Origin: UBA8941 sp963780545
GTDB taxonomy: Archaea > Thermoproteota > Bathyarchaeia > TCS64
Assembly (NCBI GenBank): GCA_963780545.1
Contig: CAWACK010000025.1
Location: forward strand, 1-64,000
DNA length: 64,000 nt
Direction of reading: 5' to 3'
In this document: positions 9,878-19,695 of the stretch, piece after piece
Layout: each line of letters starts with the position of its first letter
How positions within the stretch are numbered: the first letter of the stretch is position 1
Program-made: the position numbers and the translations under genes
Notes under the pieces: model-generated
What the model saw: only the letters and a program-made list of their open reading frames with translations
The model's database searches: none
What the model was told of the DNA's origin: nothing

Positions 9878-10795
9878 TTAGACCAATGGAGTACCCACTA
9901 TTTTGAGATATGTATTGTATATTATACGTTTTAAATAATTTTCATGTTTTTTTATTGGTTTTGGAAATTGTCTTCCAATCTCGTAAATATCTTCCCCAAG
10001 AATACTTATATCATCAATTTTTCCAATTTTTTCTTCAATTGCTAGTTTAATATGGCCAATATTAAGAGGTTTAAAACCCATTATCTGCGCAACAACATAA
10101 TCAACTGTTAGAGGATTTAAACCCGAAATAATTAATCCCATTTTTCTAGGCGGTTCGACTCCACCGACTGGCGCTCCAGAAACTATTAATCCATCTACTA
10201 AAACGAGATCTGGTTTCATTAGTTTATTAAGTGCAACTATCGATTCATTTAGTCTGCTATGATAAATATTCTTTTTCCAAAGTGGGTTGCATCCAAATTG
10301 ATTTTTAAGAGCGCATGATATCCCAGTAATGTGATATTTAGGCTTTGGAATTGTGATAAATAAATCACTATCTTTTATAATATTTGGTACTTCAAATTCA
10401 AATTTATATTTACCACTGTTTATTTCTTGTTTTTTAGAAGATTCCTCACTTAAATTAACAAGTTTTATATTTTTATTAATACTTAATTGTTCATACCCTA
10501 ACATTTTAAATGCATATTTCATTCTTACTGCGGATGCATCTGATTCTACTATAGATATATTTGCATCCTTATTCCACATCTCTCTAATATAATCAATTAC
10601 ACTTGAAACAACTCTTGGATCAGTAGTTTCTCCTGTAGTATAATCCCAATAATAACATAAATTAACCTTTATTATAATGTTTTCAGGTATTTTATTTAAT
10701 TTATAACTTAATAAATTTAATGAGTTATATGTATTTTTTTTAATATTTTCATAATCATATATTTTAGTTGTTGTAATAGCAACTAAATTAGACAT
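9878..10795 (-). CDS. DUF362 domain protein
   Basis: The 305 residues match the DUF362 family by IIIKVNLCYYW, TTDPRVVSSVIDYI, VESDAS, LKNQFGCNP and the LVDGLIVSG/PLTVDYVVA segments. DUF362 proteins are uncharacterised and often carry a ferredoxin domain, which is absent here. They occur in archaeal and bacterial glycan clusters, and a role in sugar-nucleotide or cofactor chemistry has only been guessed. The gene precedes the Gfo/Idh/MocA oxidoreductase by 14 bp, suggesting they act on the same pathway. Composition is strongly AT-rich like its neighbours. Confidence 0.82.
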   Translation of the reverse strand: MSNLVAITTTKIYDYENIKKNTYNSLNLLSYKLNKIPENIIIKVNLCYYWDYTTGETTDPRVVSSVIDYIREMWNKDANISIVESDASAVRMKYAFKMLGYEQLSINKNIKLVNLSEESSKKQEINSGKYKFEFEVPNIIKDSDLFITIPKPKYHITGISCALKNQFGCNPLWKKNIYHSRLNESIVALNKLMKPDLVLVDGLIVSGAPVGGVEPPRKMGLIISGLNPLTVDYVVAQIMGFKPLNIGHIKLAIEEKIGKIDDISILGEDIYEIGRQFPKPIKKHENYLKRIIYNTYLKIVGTPLV

Positions 10796-11179
10796 GATGG
10801 ATTCAGTATGAAAAAAACGTATTTTAAATTTATGGTTTGGTAAAGAATACTATCTATAGATGGAGCCAAATTTTCAATAGCCTTCGTATAGAAGGAGCGC
10901 ACAAATCAAATATCATATCCGCCTACTAACAAGCGCGCGTGCACGAAAGGAACCTAAGAGCGATCCTCCACGTTTACGGTGTATACAGCGAGGCCGAGAA
11001 AGAATGTGCCGTATCGAAGGCTCGTGAATTAGGGTTGAGACAAATCTCGAATGCGGCGGCCAACTAAGCGACGATATACTCGATACGAAGATGTAACAAA
11101 GTCCGGTAACATTAGTCGTATACTCGCCGCCGGTTTCTGGTAGCAGTGTACTCACAAGAGCGATGGCGAATTGTAAATA
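10796..11179. other. Degenerate intergenic region with coding-like debris
   Basis: There is no intact gene. A stretch at 10951-11067 (+) reads as 38 sense codons (with VYSEAEKECAVSKA) before a stop, and is less AT-rich than the flanking genes. A GCGCGCGTGCACG tract lies at 10933-10945. The material looks like remains of a longer gene, probably the glycosyltransferase whose end is at 11180-11290, but the family cannot be proven. Confidence 0.4.
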
Positions 11180-11290
11180 ATCGTTTCAAACATTGGAGGC
11201 CTACCCGAGTACCTTGGGGACGCCGGAATCCTCATCGAACCAAACGATCCAAGGTTTAGCTGAAGAGCTGATGAGAATAATCAATTATAA
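11180..11290 (+). pseudogene. Remnant of a GT4 glycosyltransferase C-terminus
   Basis: Twenty-six codons encode IVSNIGGLPEYLGDAGILIE and PNDP, which matches the donor-binding loop of GT4 enzymes. The frame hits TGA at 11261. Moving to another frame restores GLAEELMRIIN, the expected following helix. One base change therefore broke the frame, and the rest of the gene is not recognisable. The composition is GC-richer than the surrounding island, as in the C-terminal half of the GT4 gene at 13484. Confidence 0.72.
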
Positions 11291-11570
11291 AAGGGCTAAT
11301 AAAAGTTAGAGCATATGTCTAGAAATCGCGCAATCCAATTCTTCGATTGGGCAAAAATAACTTCAAAAACAGAGGCCATCTATTAAAATAGCGTAAAAAT
11401 CAAGCATCATTAATAAAACTCGCGAGGAATCATCTGAAACGAGCGCGCGTAAGTTTATTTTTAAATACTTCAATTATGTTAGATGTCTTTATGTTCATTG
11501 AATTTTTTAGGCTGATCTGCAGGGGGATTTAACCTTTTTAGCTAATTTTGTCAAATATTCGAGTCTATTT

Positions 11571-12191
11571 TTGGTATTAATTATAATAGCTGCACTTGTT
11601 AACGTTCAACCACATTTTATAGAAACATGTGACACCTTTAACCCTAAAGTTTGGACCTACCAGTGGAACCCACCCACGGTGGCGAACGGGGAATGGGTCT
11701 TTAGCTTCCCAGACTACTCAAACAAGAGTATAGTTGCTTGTAGCGTCGCTTGGTTCGGCTACGGAACGTACGACATAACATTCCGGACATCGGGACCAAG
11801 AGTGCCGGGTGTAGGTTATAGCGTTTTTCTATACCTAGACACTAATACATCATATAATGAGTTAGACATCCCTGAGTTGTTTGGGTCATTGAGTTCATAT
11901 CAGTTATCTATAAGCACTTTCAGAAGCACCATTTCAAACACGGGTTACCGGTACTGGAATTCCACAATCAACTTTGAAGATGGTAAAACGCACACTTGGT
12001 CTTTCAAATACCAGCCCAATAGGATAGACTTCTACATTGATAACAAGTTGAGTTACACATGGATTGACAGCTCCACCGCCCCCATCTTCGCGTTGCCGCC
12101 GATGCACCTACTCCTTGGAGCGTATGGTAAGGGTACTAATACAACCCCATGGACATGGTACGTCTCCAGGATAGAGTATCAGCCGAGTTAA
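11571..12191 (+). CDS. Secreted lectin-like (LamG/GH16-fold) protein
   Basis: The 206 residues are a hydrophobic N-terminus (LVLIIIAALVNV) followed by one copy of the lectin-like domain that ends the large repeat proteins. Shared features are ETCDTFNPKVWTYQWN, GYGTYDITFR, YNELDIPE, RIDFYIDNK and the terminal IEYQPS. It may be a stand-alone surface carbohydrate-binding protein or the surviving 3' end of a longer gene. The frame is open back to 11511 without a canonical start other than the TTG at 11571, so the start is uncertain. A GCGCGCG tract lies at 11443-11449 upstream. Confidence 0.7.
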   Translation: MVLIIIAALVNVQPHFIETCDTFNPKVWTYQWNPPTVANGEWVFSFPDYSNKSIVACSVAWFGYGTYDITFRTSGPRVPGVGYSVFLYLDTNTSYNELDIPELFGSLSSYQLSISTFRSTISNTGYRYWNSTINFEDGKTHTWSFKYQPNRIDFYIDNKLSYTWIDSSTAPIFALPPMHLLLGAYGKGTNTTPWTWYVSRIEYQPS

Positions 12192-12444
12192 TATTAAGAA
12201 GAAATAGATTAACTTTAATCTTTCAGGGGGAGAGTTTCTATTCCTATTTTAACGCGTCCCTGCATTTCTCCCACGAAATCCATTGCAACAAATCAGATTG
12301 CACAGCGACTTCAATACGTGCGCGTAACTATAAAAACTAAAAAATTAGAAACTCACTTTAGCTTAACCAACATCGCGCAAGTTTATCAGTTGATTAGGAA
12401 AGTTTTATACACTTAATTATATTTTAAAAGGATGAATTCAAAAG

Positions 12445-13452
12445 TTGGAACAATCTTCTTCGAATTTAAATTTTCGGGAATTATATAAAGAGGAAAAAGG
12501 AAATTGGGATGAACTAGTATCAAATTCGCCCCAAGGATCAGTTTTTCAAACAACTTCCTGGCTGGAAAACCTGAATACTCGAAGTTACAAAATATTTGTT
12601 TGTTCATACAAGAATAACATAGTTGCAGGCATTCCCATTACATATATTAAAAAAAATGGATTGAAATTTGCTACTAATCCTCCCTTCACGCCCTATTTAG
12701 GAGTTGTATTTAAAACAAATGAGAATAAAACTAAATATGTAAACCAGTTATCTTTTGAAACAAAAATATCGATAACCTTTGCAAACCAACTTAAAACTTT
12801 TCCATATTTTTCTTTTTCATTCAATTATCATTTTAATGATCCTCTACCATTTATCTGGGAGAATTATAGCGTGTCACCTCGTTTTACTTATTTATTAAAA
12901 TTGGATAATTTAGATGAATTATTGAGTAATATGGAAAGAGACACAAGGAACAGGGTAGTAACGGCACAAAAATATAATTTAAGCATCGAAAAGGGTAAAA
13001 TTAACGATTTAACGACATTAATTGAATTAACTTACAAAAGAAAAGGACTTAAAATTCCTTATACAAAAAATTTCTATGAGGAATCTTTTAAAGACTTTTT
13101 AAAAAATATGGTCCTATTAATAATGAAAGATAATGACGAGGTAATTGCGGGTAGTTTAATGGCATTTGATAACAAGAGGTCATATTATTTAATTGGAGGA
13201 TTTAAAGAAGATGAACGCTATAAAGGTCTAGGACAGCTACTAATTTGGAACATGATTACATATTCGAAAAACACCTTAAATCTTTCTGAGTTTGATTTTG
13301 TAGGAACACCAAACCCTAATATCGAAAGATTTTTCCGTGGATTCGGAGGTGAATTAACACCTTATTATTTTATTAATAAAAAGAATAATTTTTACAGACT
13401 ATCAAAAATGCTATTCAATATGTATCTAAAAAATAAAATATGGATTTTATAA
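12445..13452 (+). CDS. FemAB/GNAT-like acyl- or aminoacyl-transferase
   Basis: The 335-residue protein resembles the FemAB/BioF2-like double-GNAT family (PF13480 type): WDELVSNSPQGSVFQTTSWL at the N-terminus, then NPPFTPYLGV, and a C-terminal GNAT-like VIAGSLMAF..YYLIGGF and GLGQLLIWNMI. Such proteins add amino acids or acyl groups to glycans or their lipid carriers; the substrate here is unknown. A TTG start is used, supported by AAAGGATGA about 10 nt upstream. The nearer ATG at 12432 is out of frame and soon closed. A related protein is encoded at 24745-25797. Confidence 0.78.
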   Translation: MEQSSSNLNFRELYKEEKGNWDELVSNSPQGSVFQTTSWLENLNTRSYKIFVCSYKNNIVAGIPITYIKKNGLKFATNPPFTPYLGVVFKTNENKTKYVNQLSFETKISITFANQLKTFPYFSFSFNYHFNDPLPFIWENYSVSPRFTYLLKLDNLDELLSNMERDTRNRVVTAQKYNLSIEKGKINDLTTLIELTYKRKGLKIPYTKNFYEESFKDFLKNMVLLIMKDNDEVIAGSLMAFDNKRSYYLIGGFKEDERYKGLGQLLIWNMITYSKNTLNLSEFDFVGTPNPNIERFFRGFGGELTPYYFINKKNNFYRLSKMLFNMYLKNKIWIL

Positions 13453-13456
13453 GAAT

Positions 13457-13464
13457 CGCGCGCG
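13457..13464. repeat. Alternating GC tract between convergent genes
   Basis: CGCGCGCG lies in the 31-bp gap between two convergent genes in an otherwise very AT-rich stretch. It belongs to the intergenic GCGCGC family described in the findings. Confidence 0.85.
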
Positions 13465-13483
13465 TTTAAATCTAGCATATTTT

Positions 13484-14638
13484 TCATTTGCTTTCAATAT
13501 TCTCGAGCATGCCCGTATATGCACCTATTGTGCTGGCGGCTATAACGCTCCATTCATATGATTTGACTTGTTCTGCAGCCTCTTTTCTTAGATGGTCAGC
13601 GTAGCTATGGTCAGTCAAAATCTTTCTTACGCCACACGCTATAGACTCTGGATTCGGTTCCACAAATATGGCGGTCCTATCGGGTTCGAGGATCTCCCCC
13701 AGTCCCCCCGATCCTGTGGTTACTATCGGTGAGCCCCCCGCCATAGCCTCTAACGCCACTATTCCAAAGGGCTCATAGGTAGAGGGTATGAGGCAGACGT
13801 CAGCTACTCTAAATAGTCCCCTGATCGTCTCTTCGTCCAGGAAGCCGGTTACATAAACCCTACTCGATAAGTCGAGTTCATTCACTCGTCTTATCAGATC
13901 CTCCTTCAGATAGCCCTCACCAGCTATAACTATCTTCACATCAAGGTCCTTTAGGTAGGGTGCCGCCTCGACTATTGCTGATACCCCCTTCACTTGGACT
14001 AGTCTGCCGACGAATAGTATGAGTCTCTCGTTGGGCTGAGCGAATCTGGTTTTCATCTGTTCGAGATTGATTGGTTCCTTGAATAGCGCTGTGTTGATTC
14101 CGTTGGGGATAATGTAAGTTTTAGTCTCGGGTACGCCAAACGTTGAGTTGATAATCCTAGCCATATACTTGCTACAACAAATAATTCGATCCATTTTGTT
14201 TAAAATTAATTTCTCAAATCTATAGAATATTAGATACTTGTATTTACCAGCTCGCTCTGAGGCTTTTTCTAAATGTGAAAAACCATGAACAGTGATAATT
14301 TTTTTACAGTTAAAACGTAATGCTAAAATAGATATGGAATATGGGCTTAGATTTAACCCTTGTAGGTGGATTATATCCGGTCGAATCTTCTTTATTTCTC
14401 TATTTAAATAAATTAAGGGTAGGAATGGAAGAATCCAATAATACCAATTTATTTTAATTATCTTTAACTTGATATTGCCTTTAATTATATCATACTCCCT
14501 TTCTCCAAACGATAATACAAATAGGTTCAAATCATTACTATTTATCTTACCAAACTCTTTGACTAAATATCTAATATGCGTCGCTATGCCACCCGAGTAT
14601 TTAGGAAATGGATATTTGCATAGCATTACAACTTTCAT
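13484..14638 (-). CDS. GT4 glycosyltransferase with mosaic composition
   Basis: The 384-residue protein is a complete GT-B retaining glycosyltransferase. The N-terminal acceptor domain has GGIATHIRYLVKEF and IIHLQGLNLSPYS. The C-terminal donor domain has IIPNGINTALF, LILFVGRLVQVKG, IAGEGYLKEDL and the E-x7-E motif EPFGIVALEAMAGG. Residues 1-160 (14638-14160) are encoded in AT-rich DNA like the island, whereas the rest (14160-13484) is clearly GC-richer, with many G/C third positions. The gene therefore looks like a recombinant of two sources, yet the frame is intact. It is presumably cytoplasmic and membrane-associated. Confidence 0.9.
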   Translation of the reverse strand: MKVVMLCKYPFPKYSGGIATHIRYLVKEFGKINSNDLNLFVLSFGEREYDIIKGNIKLKIIKINWYYWILPFLPLIYLNREIKKIRPDIIHLQGLNLSPYSISILALRFNCKKIITVHGFSHLEKASERAGKYKYLIFYRFEKLILNKMDRIICCSKYMARIINSTFGVPETKTYIIPNGINTALFKEPINLEQMKTRFAQPNERLILFVGRLVQVKGVSAIVEAAPYLKDLDVKIVIAGEGYLKEDLIRRVNELDLSSRVYVTGFLDEETIRGLFRVADVCLIPSTYEPFGIVALEAMAGGSPIVTTGSGGLGEILEPDRTAIFVEPNPESIACGVRKILTDHSYADHLRKEAAEQVKSYEWSVIAASTIGAYTGMLENIESK

Positions 14639-14767
14639 AAATTTACAGCTTCTATTTTCTAAAAATATATTATAAGCAAGCTCATATTAGAACTTTGAAG
14701 GAAAACGAGTGTTAATGCGGTGCAGAAATTGCATAATATACATATATTCATTTGTAATTCCAATAAT

Positions 14768-16420
14768 TTACCTATATATCCTAATTTGGCCATCATCATA
14801 AATTCTTGATGTATGATTCAGATATTTTATGAAATAAGCATTTGAAGGAATTATGTTCAATAATGCTCCATTACCAAACAAAGGAATTGTAAAACCATCC
14901 TCTAAATCGATTTTTCTAATTAAAAGTAATTTTGAATTAAAAGTAGTATTCATGTCGGGATTAATGATATCAGTGGAATTATAATTTATGAATGTAAGGT
15001 ATTTCGAATTTGCATAGATTGATGAGTTAGTGTATTTTTGGGTAAAAAACGCTGCTTGGGACTCAATCTGTGTCAAAGCCGTCCTAGTCGATAAATCCGC
15101 CGAATAAATCTGACTATTTTGATTAGAAATGGGGGAAGATATCATAAAAAAAATAGTTGTCGCAATGACTAGATTAACTACAGTTTTATTTATCAATACA
15201 TGTTTTTTAAAACTTTGTGTAACAATATAGAAACAATAACCAGCTGTAATCGCTAAGAATATTTCATCGAAAACAAACCACCTGTCCGGTAAACTTCCAG
15301 GTATTATGAGAGCTTGTACGTAGGGTATGGGAATTAGTATGAGGGTGGTTATGGCTATCAGTATTTTTACTATATCATTAGTTTTTGCATTTTCATTATC
15401 GTATTTGAAAACTAGCAGAAAAGCGCCAATAGCGCCGAATAACATTAGTAGTGTTGGGCCAAGATTATATTGAAGAACATCTAAATAACTTAAACTAGCT
15501 GATAACGTAACTTGTTTAATAGAATTAATATCCAATGTTTTAAAAGAAGATTGAACAGTAATTATAATTACATCTATAAAATTACTATTATTAGATATAG
15601 TTGGTTTTGAGTACCATATAATGCTTAGACCTAAAATGAATAAAAGAGTTATAATGGAAAATTTGGGATATTTAATGGGATATTGAAGTTTAATAAAATA
15701 TGCTAATATATAAGTTGTTATAAGAAGAATTGGTAAAAACGGATGGAAAATTATCGAATTAATTATTATAGTTACTAAAATGATATTGCGCACACTTGTT
15801 CGTAATTTATTATTAAAAATCATGTATAGAAATAATACAAAATAAACTATTGCAAATGAACTTGGATAATACATATATCTGGGTTGAATGATATATGTAG
15901 CTGATAGTAGTAAAACATAAATAATTAAAGAAACGTTTTTATTAAAAATACTTTTGAATAGAGTATAGAGAGGTATGAATATACTTAGTTGTATAATTAT
16001 TAATATCTCTTCTATTATTTTTAGATTAGTTATATTTAAAAATAATGAGTAAAAAACGTAAATTAAATGATATATTGGATAATTTGAATAATAGCCTTGG
16101 TTAAAATAAATATTTCCATTATTTAGTATATAATTAATAAAAGCTATGTGATAATCTGCATCATTACCTATTGGTGCATTAAATAAAAATAATAGTGATG
16201 AGCTAAATATTAAATTTATTATAAACACTTCTAATAAAACAACGTATTCATTAGATTTAATATTTAATATTTGAAATAGAATCATAAATATGCCAAAAGA
16301 ATAGAAAAAATAAAAAATTAGTGGCAATGAATATAAATATTGATAATAATAAAATGTAAAGAATAACCCTAAACAGCAAATTATGTATGTTAAAAATAAA
16401 AACTTAAAATATTTTGGCAA
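14768..16420 (-). CDS. Polytopic GT-C-like membrane protein
   Basis: The 550 residues contain about ten or more hydrophobic segments and a short soluble C-terminal domain. After the first helices comes APIGNDADYHIAFINYIL, an acidic motif in an external loop as in GT-C glycosyltransferases that use lipid-phosphate sugar donors. An O-antigen ligase or polymerase-type function is an alternative. It lies 4 bp from a small two-helix protein gene (16425) and follows a GT2 gene, forming a transcription unit that reads from about 21.8 kb. A patch near 15240-15480 is GC-richer than the rest, hinting at gene conversion. Confidence 0.7.
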   Translation of the reverse strand: MPKYFKFLFLTYIICCLGLFFTFYYYQYLYSLPLIFYFFYSFGIFMILFQILNIKSNEYVVLLEVFIINLIFSSSLLFLFNAPIGNDADYHIAFINYILNNGNIYFNQGYYSNYPIYHLIYVFYSLFLNITNLKIIEEILIIIQLSIFIPLYTLFKSIFNKNVSLIIYVLLLSATYIIQPRYMYYPSSFAIVYFVLFLYMIFNNKLRTSVRNIILVTIIINSIIFHPFLPILLITTYILAYFIKLQYPIKYPKFSIITLLFILGLSIIWYSKPTISNNSNFIDVIIITVQSSFKTLDINSIKQVTLSASLSYLDVLQYNLGPTLLMLFGAIGAFLLVFKYDNENAKTNDIVKILIAITTLILIPIPYVQALIIPGSLPDRWFVFDEIFLAITAGYCFYIVTQSFKKHVLINKTVVNLVIATTIFFMISSPISNQNSQIYSADLSTRTALTQIESQAAFFTQKYTNSSIYANSKYLTFINYNSTDIINPDMNTTFNSKLLLIRKIDLEDGFTIPLFGNGALLNIIPSNAYFIKYLNHTSRIYDDGQIRIYR

Positions 16421-16424
16421 ATAT

Positions 16425-16607
16425 TTAGCTTCCAGAGTTTGTATTATTTTTATGATTGATGATTAAAGCAATTATGGGGCTAATTATTAGTGCAACCGCA
16501 ATATGCTCCTGATTATAATGTCCTTTGATGGATAGATATAAGGCGACAGAGCCACCAATTAAATAAACTATACCCAAGATAAGGCCTAAATTGATTTTCT
16601 TAAACAT
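16425..16607 (-). CDS. Small two-helix membrane protein
   Basis: The 60-residue protein has two hydrophobic segments (LGLILGIVYLIGGSVALYL and IAVALIISPIIALII) joined by a short polar loop with KGHYNQEH, and a polar tail. It sits between a GT2 gene (6 bp away) and the GT-C-like gene (4 bp away) on the same strand, so it is probably translated with them and may partner the GT-C-like protein. No family was recognised. Confidence 0.65.
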   Translation of the reverse strand: MFKKINLGLILGIVYLIGGSVALYLSIKGHYNQEHIAVALIISPIIALIINHKNNTNSGS

Positions 16608-16613
16608 TAGACA

Positions 16614-17525
16614 TTACGCCAAAAGTGCGGTGGTTATTGACTTATTTTGGCCCGCAATTTTATAATTATGGATGTAACTCTCGATTATTTCAATTAATCT
16701 AGTCTTATAGAAATACGTAGTTATTGATTTATCTTGATAAACTTCTTCTCTGTGAATCAATGCAAAATAGTACCCATACATCCACGGGACCCATTGGTAA
16801 TGGGGCGGAATTTTTAGAGAATTATATAATGCGTTCGCTGTCATTAAAATTGGGTTGTAACCAAGACAATACATAGTTTTTCCTTTCAATTTGTTTCCAT
16901 CCCAGATCCCAATCTTAGAGCCACTTAATCTTGGTTTCAAAAAATGTGTATCGTCTATAACTTTTGTTTTATACCCATATAGTTTGGCTTTAACTAGCAG
17001 TATTGAATCTGGCGAATAGAAAATTGGGTATCCATTTACTTTTTCGAAAAAATTTTTTCTATACAAGCGAATGTCGTTAAACCCCGGCGATTCTATAATT
17101 TGATTGTTATAAAGTACTTTTTGTCTGCCACAGGTGATTACTAACTTGTTGTTTTCTATCATATTTTTGATTAGTACTTCATAATAATCCACATCTAAGA
17201 TAGGTGTAGCATCGGTTTTACCCACGAAGTCGTAGCCCATTTTATGCGTTGAACAATATTTTTGGGCATATGAGTAGGCTTCATTAATTGCTTGTGAAAA
17301 ATTCTTAATGCTGTACCCTTTCTCGTATATTTTTCTTTGTTTTATTACATGTATCCAATCAAATTTTTCAATCATATTTTTTAGTTTACCAAACGAGTCA
17401 TCCGTACTATTACTATCGATAATGACCCACATTAACGGCTTTTTAGATTGTGATATTATGGTTTCTATTAATTTATCTAAATAGTTTAACTCATTTTTAA
17501 TCGGGGTGATGAGTATATATGACAT
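16614..17525 (-). CDS. Family 2 glycosyltransferase
   Basis: The 303-residue protein has the GT2 start YILITPIKNELNYLDKLIET, then VIIDSNSTDDSF. The metal-binding DxD appears as KTDATPILD near residue 115. An RLSGSKIGIWDGNKLKG segment lies toward the C-terminus. It has no clear transmembrane helix. It is tightly packed in the minus-strand series of glycan genes, and sugar specificity cannot be inferred. Confidence 0.85.
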   Translation of the reverse strand: MSYILITPIKNELNYLDKLIETIISQSKKPLMWVIIDSNSTDDSFGKLKNMIEKFDWIHVIKQRKIYEKGYSIKNFSQAINEAYSYAQKYCSTHKMGYDFVGKTDATPILDVDYYEVLIKNMIENNKLVITCGRQKVLYNNQIIESPGFNDIRLYRKNFFEKVNGYPIFYSPDSILLVKAKLYGYKTKVIDDTHFLKPRLSGSKIGIWDGNKLKGKTMYCLGYNPILMTANALYNSLKIPPHYQWVPWMYGYYFALIHREEVYQDKSITTYFYKTRLIEIIESYIHNYKIAGQNKSITTALLA

Positions 17526-17551
17526 TTCAATTAAATGTTTTTTACCGTTAA

Positions 17552-18613
17552 CTAATTAGAGAGAACAGACTGATATACAGAAATTGTCATTTTACCTATG
17601 TTATCCCATGAGTACTTTACCTTAAACGAATTACTCCACTCACATGCACTCTTTGCTAATTCAGGGCTTTTTAAAAATTGCTTTATGCTATCAAATAAAT
17701 CATTAGTTAGACAATAATTTGGTAAATAGTCACGAAATATCTCGTTATCTAAAGCTAAAACTGGTAACCCATAACCGATTGCCCTACATAGAGGCCCACT
17801 GGCACTGACTCTTCTCTGGTGTGATAAAATAAATATGTCAGCTGCAGAAAAAAAGGTGTGTAAATCTTCATATGAGATATATCCGGGGAAAATGATGTTG
17901 TCCGGTAAATCTGCCTTTATTTTTGTCAAGTAATGGAGAAAAGATTGATTTGTTTGCAATCTTTTAGACATACCCCCACCAATGACAAGAATAATGTTTT
18001 CGTCACCGATTGAATTAAAAATATTTATCAAATCGTCTAAACCCTTATGCTTTGCTAAGTAACCCAAAGTGAATATAACTACCTTATTGGAAAAACCCAA
18101 TTTTTGTTTCGCTATTTTCTTATCAATTGGAGTTACTTCCCATATTCCATGCGGTATGACATATATTTTGTCTGGATCACAATGATAGTATTGAATCAAC
18201 CACTTTTTAAAGCATTCAGCATGAACAATGACTGCATCGGAAAAAGTAACTGAGTATTTGAAAATAAAATTAATCCCGATGTTGAGTAATACTGGGGGTA
18301 ATAAGATCCCGTTTTCTTTTGCGAATATCGCAATCTCCTCCTTTTTAAATAAACCATGGAGAGTTAACACTACAGGTTTTTTAGTAATGAGTTTGATCAT
18401 TAACAGCGTAATGGGGAAAAAATAACTTAATTTACCGTATAAAAATGGTTCATGTTGAATATGAATTACATCTCCTTTCGCATTTATTGAATCGAGGAGG
18501 TCTCTGTTCTCAACTTCTATGCCGTTAGATGTTAAATTTTCGTTTAAAGATTTAGTATAACTAGCTATACCTCCTGATCCTTCATCTATCTTTGACACCA
18601 TTGTTACTTTCAT
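17552..18613 (-). CDS. GT4 glycosyltransferase
   Basis: The 353-residue GT-B enzyme begins MKVTMVSKIDEGSGGIASYT (glycine-rich acceptor-domain loop), continues with PVVLTLHGLFK and IYVIPHGIWE, and has the donor domain VVIFTLGYLAKHKGLDDL. The usual E-x7-E motif is altered: the region reads SHQRRVSASGPLCRAIGYGLPVL, with the first glutamate apparently replaced. This fits a subgroup of GT4 or a changed donor. It is in series with the GT2 gene 26 bp downstream. Confidence 0.85.
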   Translation of the reverse strand: MKVTMVSKIDEGSGGIASYTKSLNENLTSNGIEVENRDLLDSINAKGDVIHIQHEPFLYGKLSYFFPITLLMIKLITKKPVVLTLHGLFKKEEIAIFAKENGILLPPVLLNIGINFIFKYSVTFSDAVIVHAECFKKWLIQYYHCDPDKIYVIPHGIWEVTPIDKKIAKQKLGFSNKVVIFTLGYLAKHKGLDDLINIFNSIGDENIILVIGGGMSKRLQTNQSFLHYLTKIKADLPDNIIFPGYISYEDLHTFFSAADIFILSHQRRVSASGPLCRAIGYGLPVLALDNEIFRDYLPNYCLTNDLFDSIKQFLKSPELAKSACEWSNSFKVKYSWDNIGKMTISVYQSVLSN

Positions 18614-18648
18614 TTTATTAACACTAATCTTTTATCAATTCGATTATG

Positions 18649-19695
18649 TTAATTGCTACTAATTTTTTGGAACAATTCTTCGAAATCAGTCAATTTATTA
18701 TTCAGTTCTATTTGCTGTGTTTTCATATTATTGAATTTAAGCTCTATCGATTTATTAATATCAAATAAATTAGAAATATCGCTATCCGGATATATATATG
18801 AATATGATATCAACATTTCAAAGAATTTTTTCTTAACCCCAGAAATAGATGAGTCGAACCATTCACTCATGTTGTTACTAATCATTTGTTTAGCACTATC
18901 TTCTCCATTTATTATACTTATACCTTTATTATCAGTATTATTTGTATTTTTTAACAAGAAAATATTTTTAATGGGTACCGGCTCATGTTCCCAAAAATCT
19001 TTATCATATTCCCCATTGAGTAACTTTGAGAATAACTTCATTTTATTATAGAGATTATAGTTTTCCCTGAGGTGTGAACGAGACAAAAATTCAAATATCT
19101 TAGGATAAAGTGGAAAGGGATAAACAACATCATTATTTAAGTCAATCAGCACTCTATCATCTCCTATAGGAACGTAGCCCTTTTCAACACCGGTTAAAAG
19201 TATACTGGTTTTGAAACTACCCCCTCTTCCTAAAAATAAAACCCCACCACCGCCTATGTTCAATCCACATCCATGTGCCAAGAAATAACCTCTATTAAAT
19301 AATGATAATTCCAACATTGGGAATAAAATCATCTCACAGGCAAGCATGTTGGGTGTTAAAATGTTTCTTAATACACTCAATTTTCCTTGGAAATTGATAA
19401 CTACGGGAGGATTATCCAAACCCGATACTTCGACCTTATACCTGTAGCCTGGTCCAGAATCAGAAAAAAACACATAATTTTCCCTAATATAGTATTTGTG
19501 ATCAACCAGGTGGCAGTCATTTAAAGTTGGTTTAAAATCTTTCACATTTAAGTAGACTTGATGTTCGTCAGATGTTTCATTGCATTTAAAAAAAATAAAC
19601 GGATCATCAACTCCTTTTAATATACCCTTTTTAGAAAATTCTGTTTGAAATCTTAAAATATTATGTATATTATAGGAATTTATCATGAAAATCAA
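18649..19695 (-). CDS. HprK-like P-loop protein with altered Walker A
   Basis: The 348-residue protein is a paralogue of its upstream neighbour and resembles the HPr-kinase/phosphorylase-like family. A HGCGLNIGGGGVLFLGRGG segment leads into the P-loop, GDDRVLI follows about 30 residues later, and then VVYPFPLYPKIFEF. The Walker A reads GRGGSFKTS, where the glycine normally before the lysine is phenylalanine, so nucleotide binding may be weakened or lost. The start overlaps the end of the 19670-20719 gene by 26 bp, implying coupled translation and perhaps a heteromer. The substrate is unknown. Related kinases occur in bacterial peptide-maturation and capsule loci. Confidence 0.72.
   Translation of the reverse strand: MIFMINSYNIHNILRFQTEFSKKGILKGVDDPFIFFKCNETSDEHQVYLNVKDFKPTLNDCHLVDHKYYIRENYVFFSDSGPGYRYKVEVSGLDNPPVVINFQGKLSVLRNILTPNMLACEMILFPMLELSLFNRGYFLAHGCGLNIGGGGVLFLGRGGSFKTSILLTGVEKGYVPIGDDRVLIDLNNDVVYPFPLYPKIFEFLSRSHLRENYNLYNKMKLFSKLLNGEYDKDFWEHEPVPIKNIFLLKNTNNTDNKGISIINGEDSAKQMISNNMSEWFDSSISGVKKKFFEMLISYSYIYPDSDISNLFDINKSIELKFNNMKTQQIELNNKLTDFEELFQKISSN

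Noticed and set aside
10913..11155. Open frame of 80 residues on the minus strand
   Set aside because: No family resemblance. Plus-strand fragments in the same DNA fit glycosyltransferase debris better.
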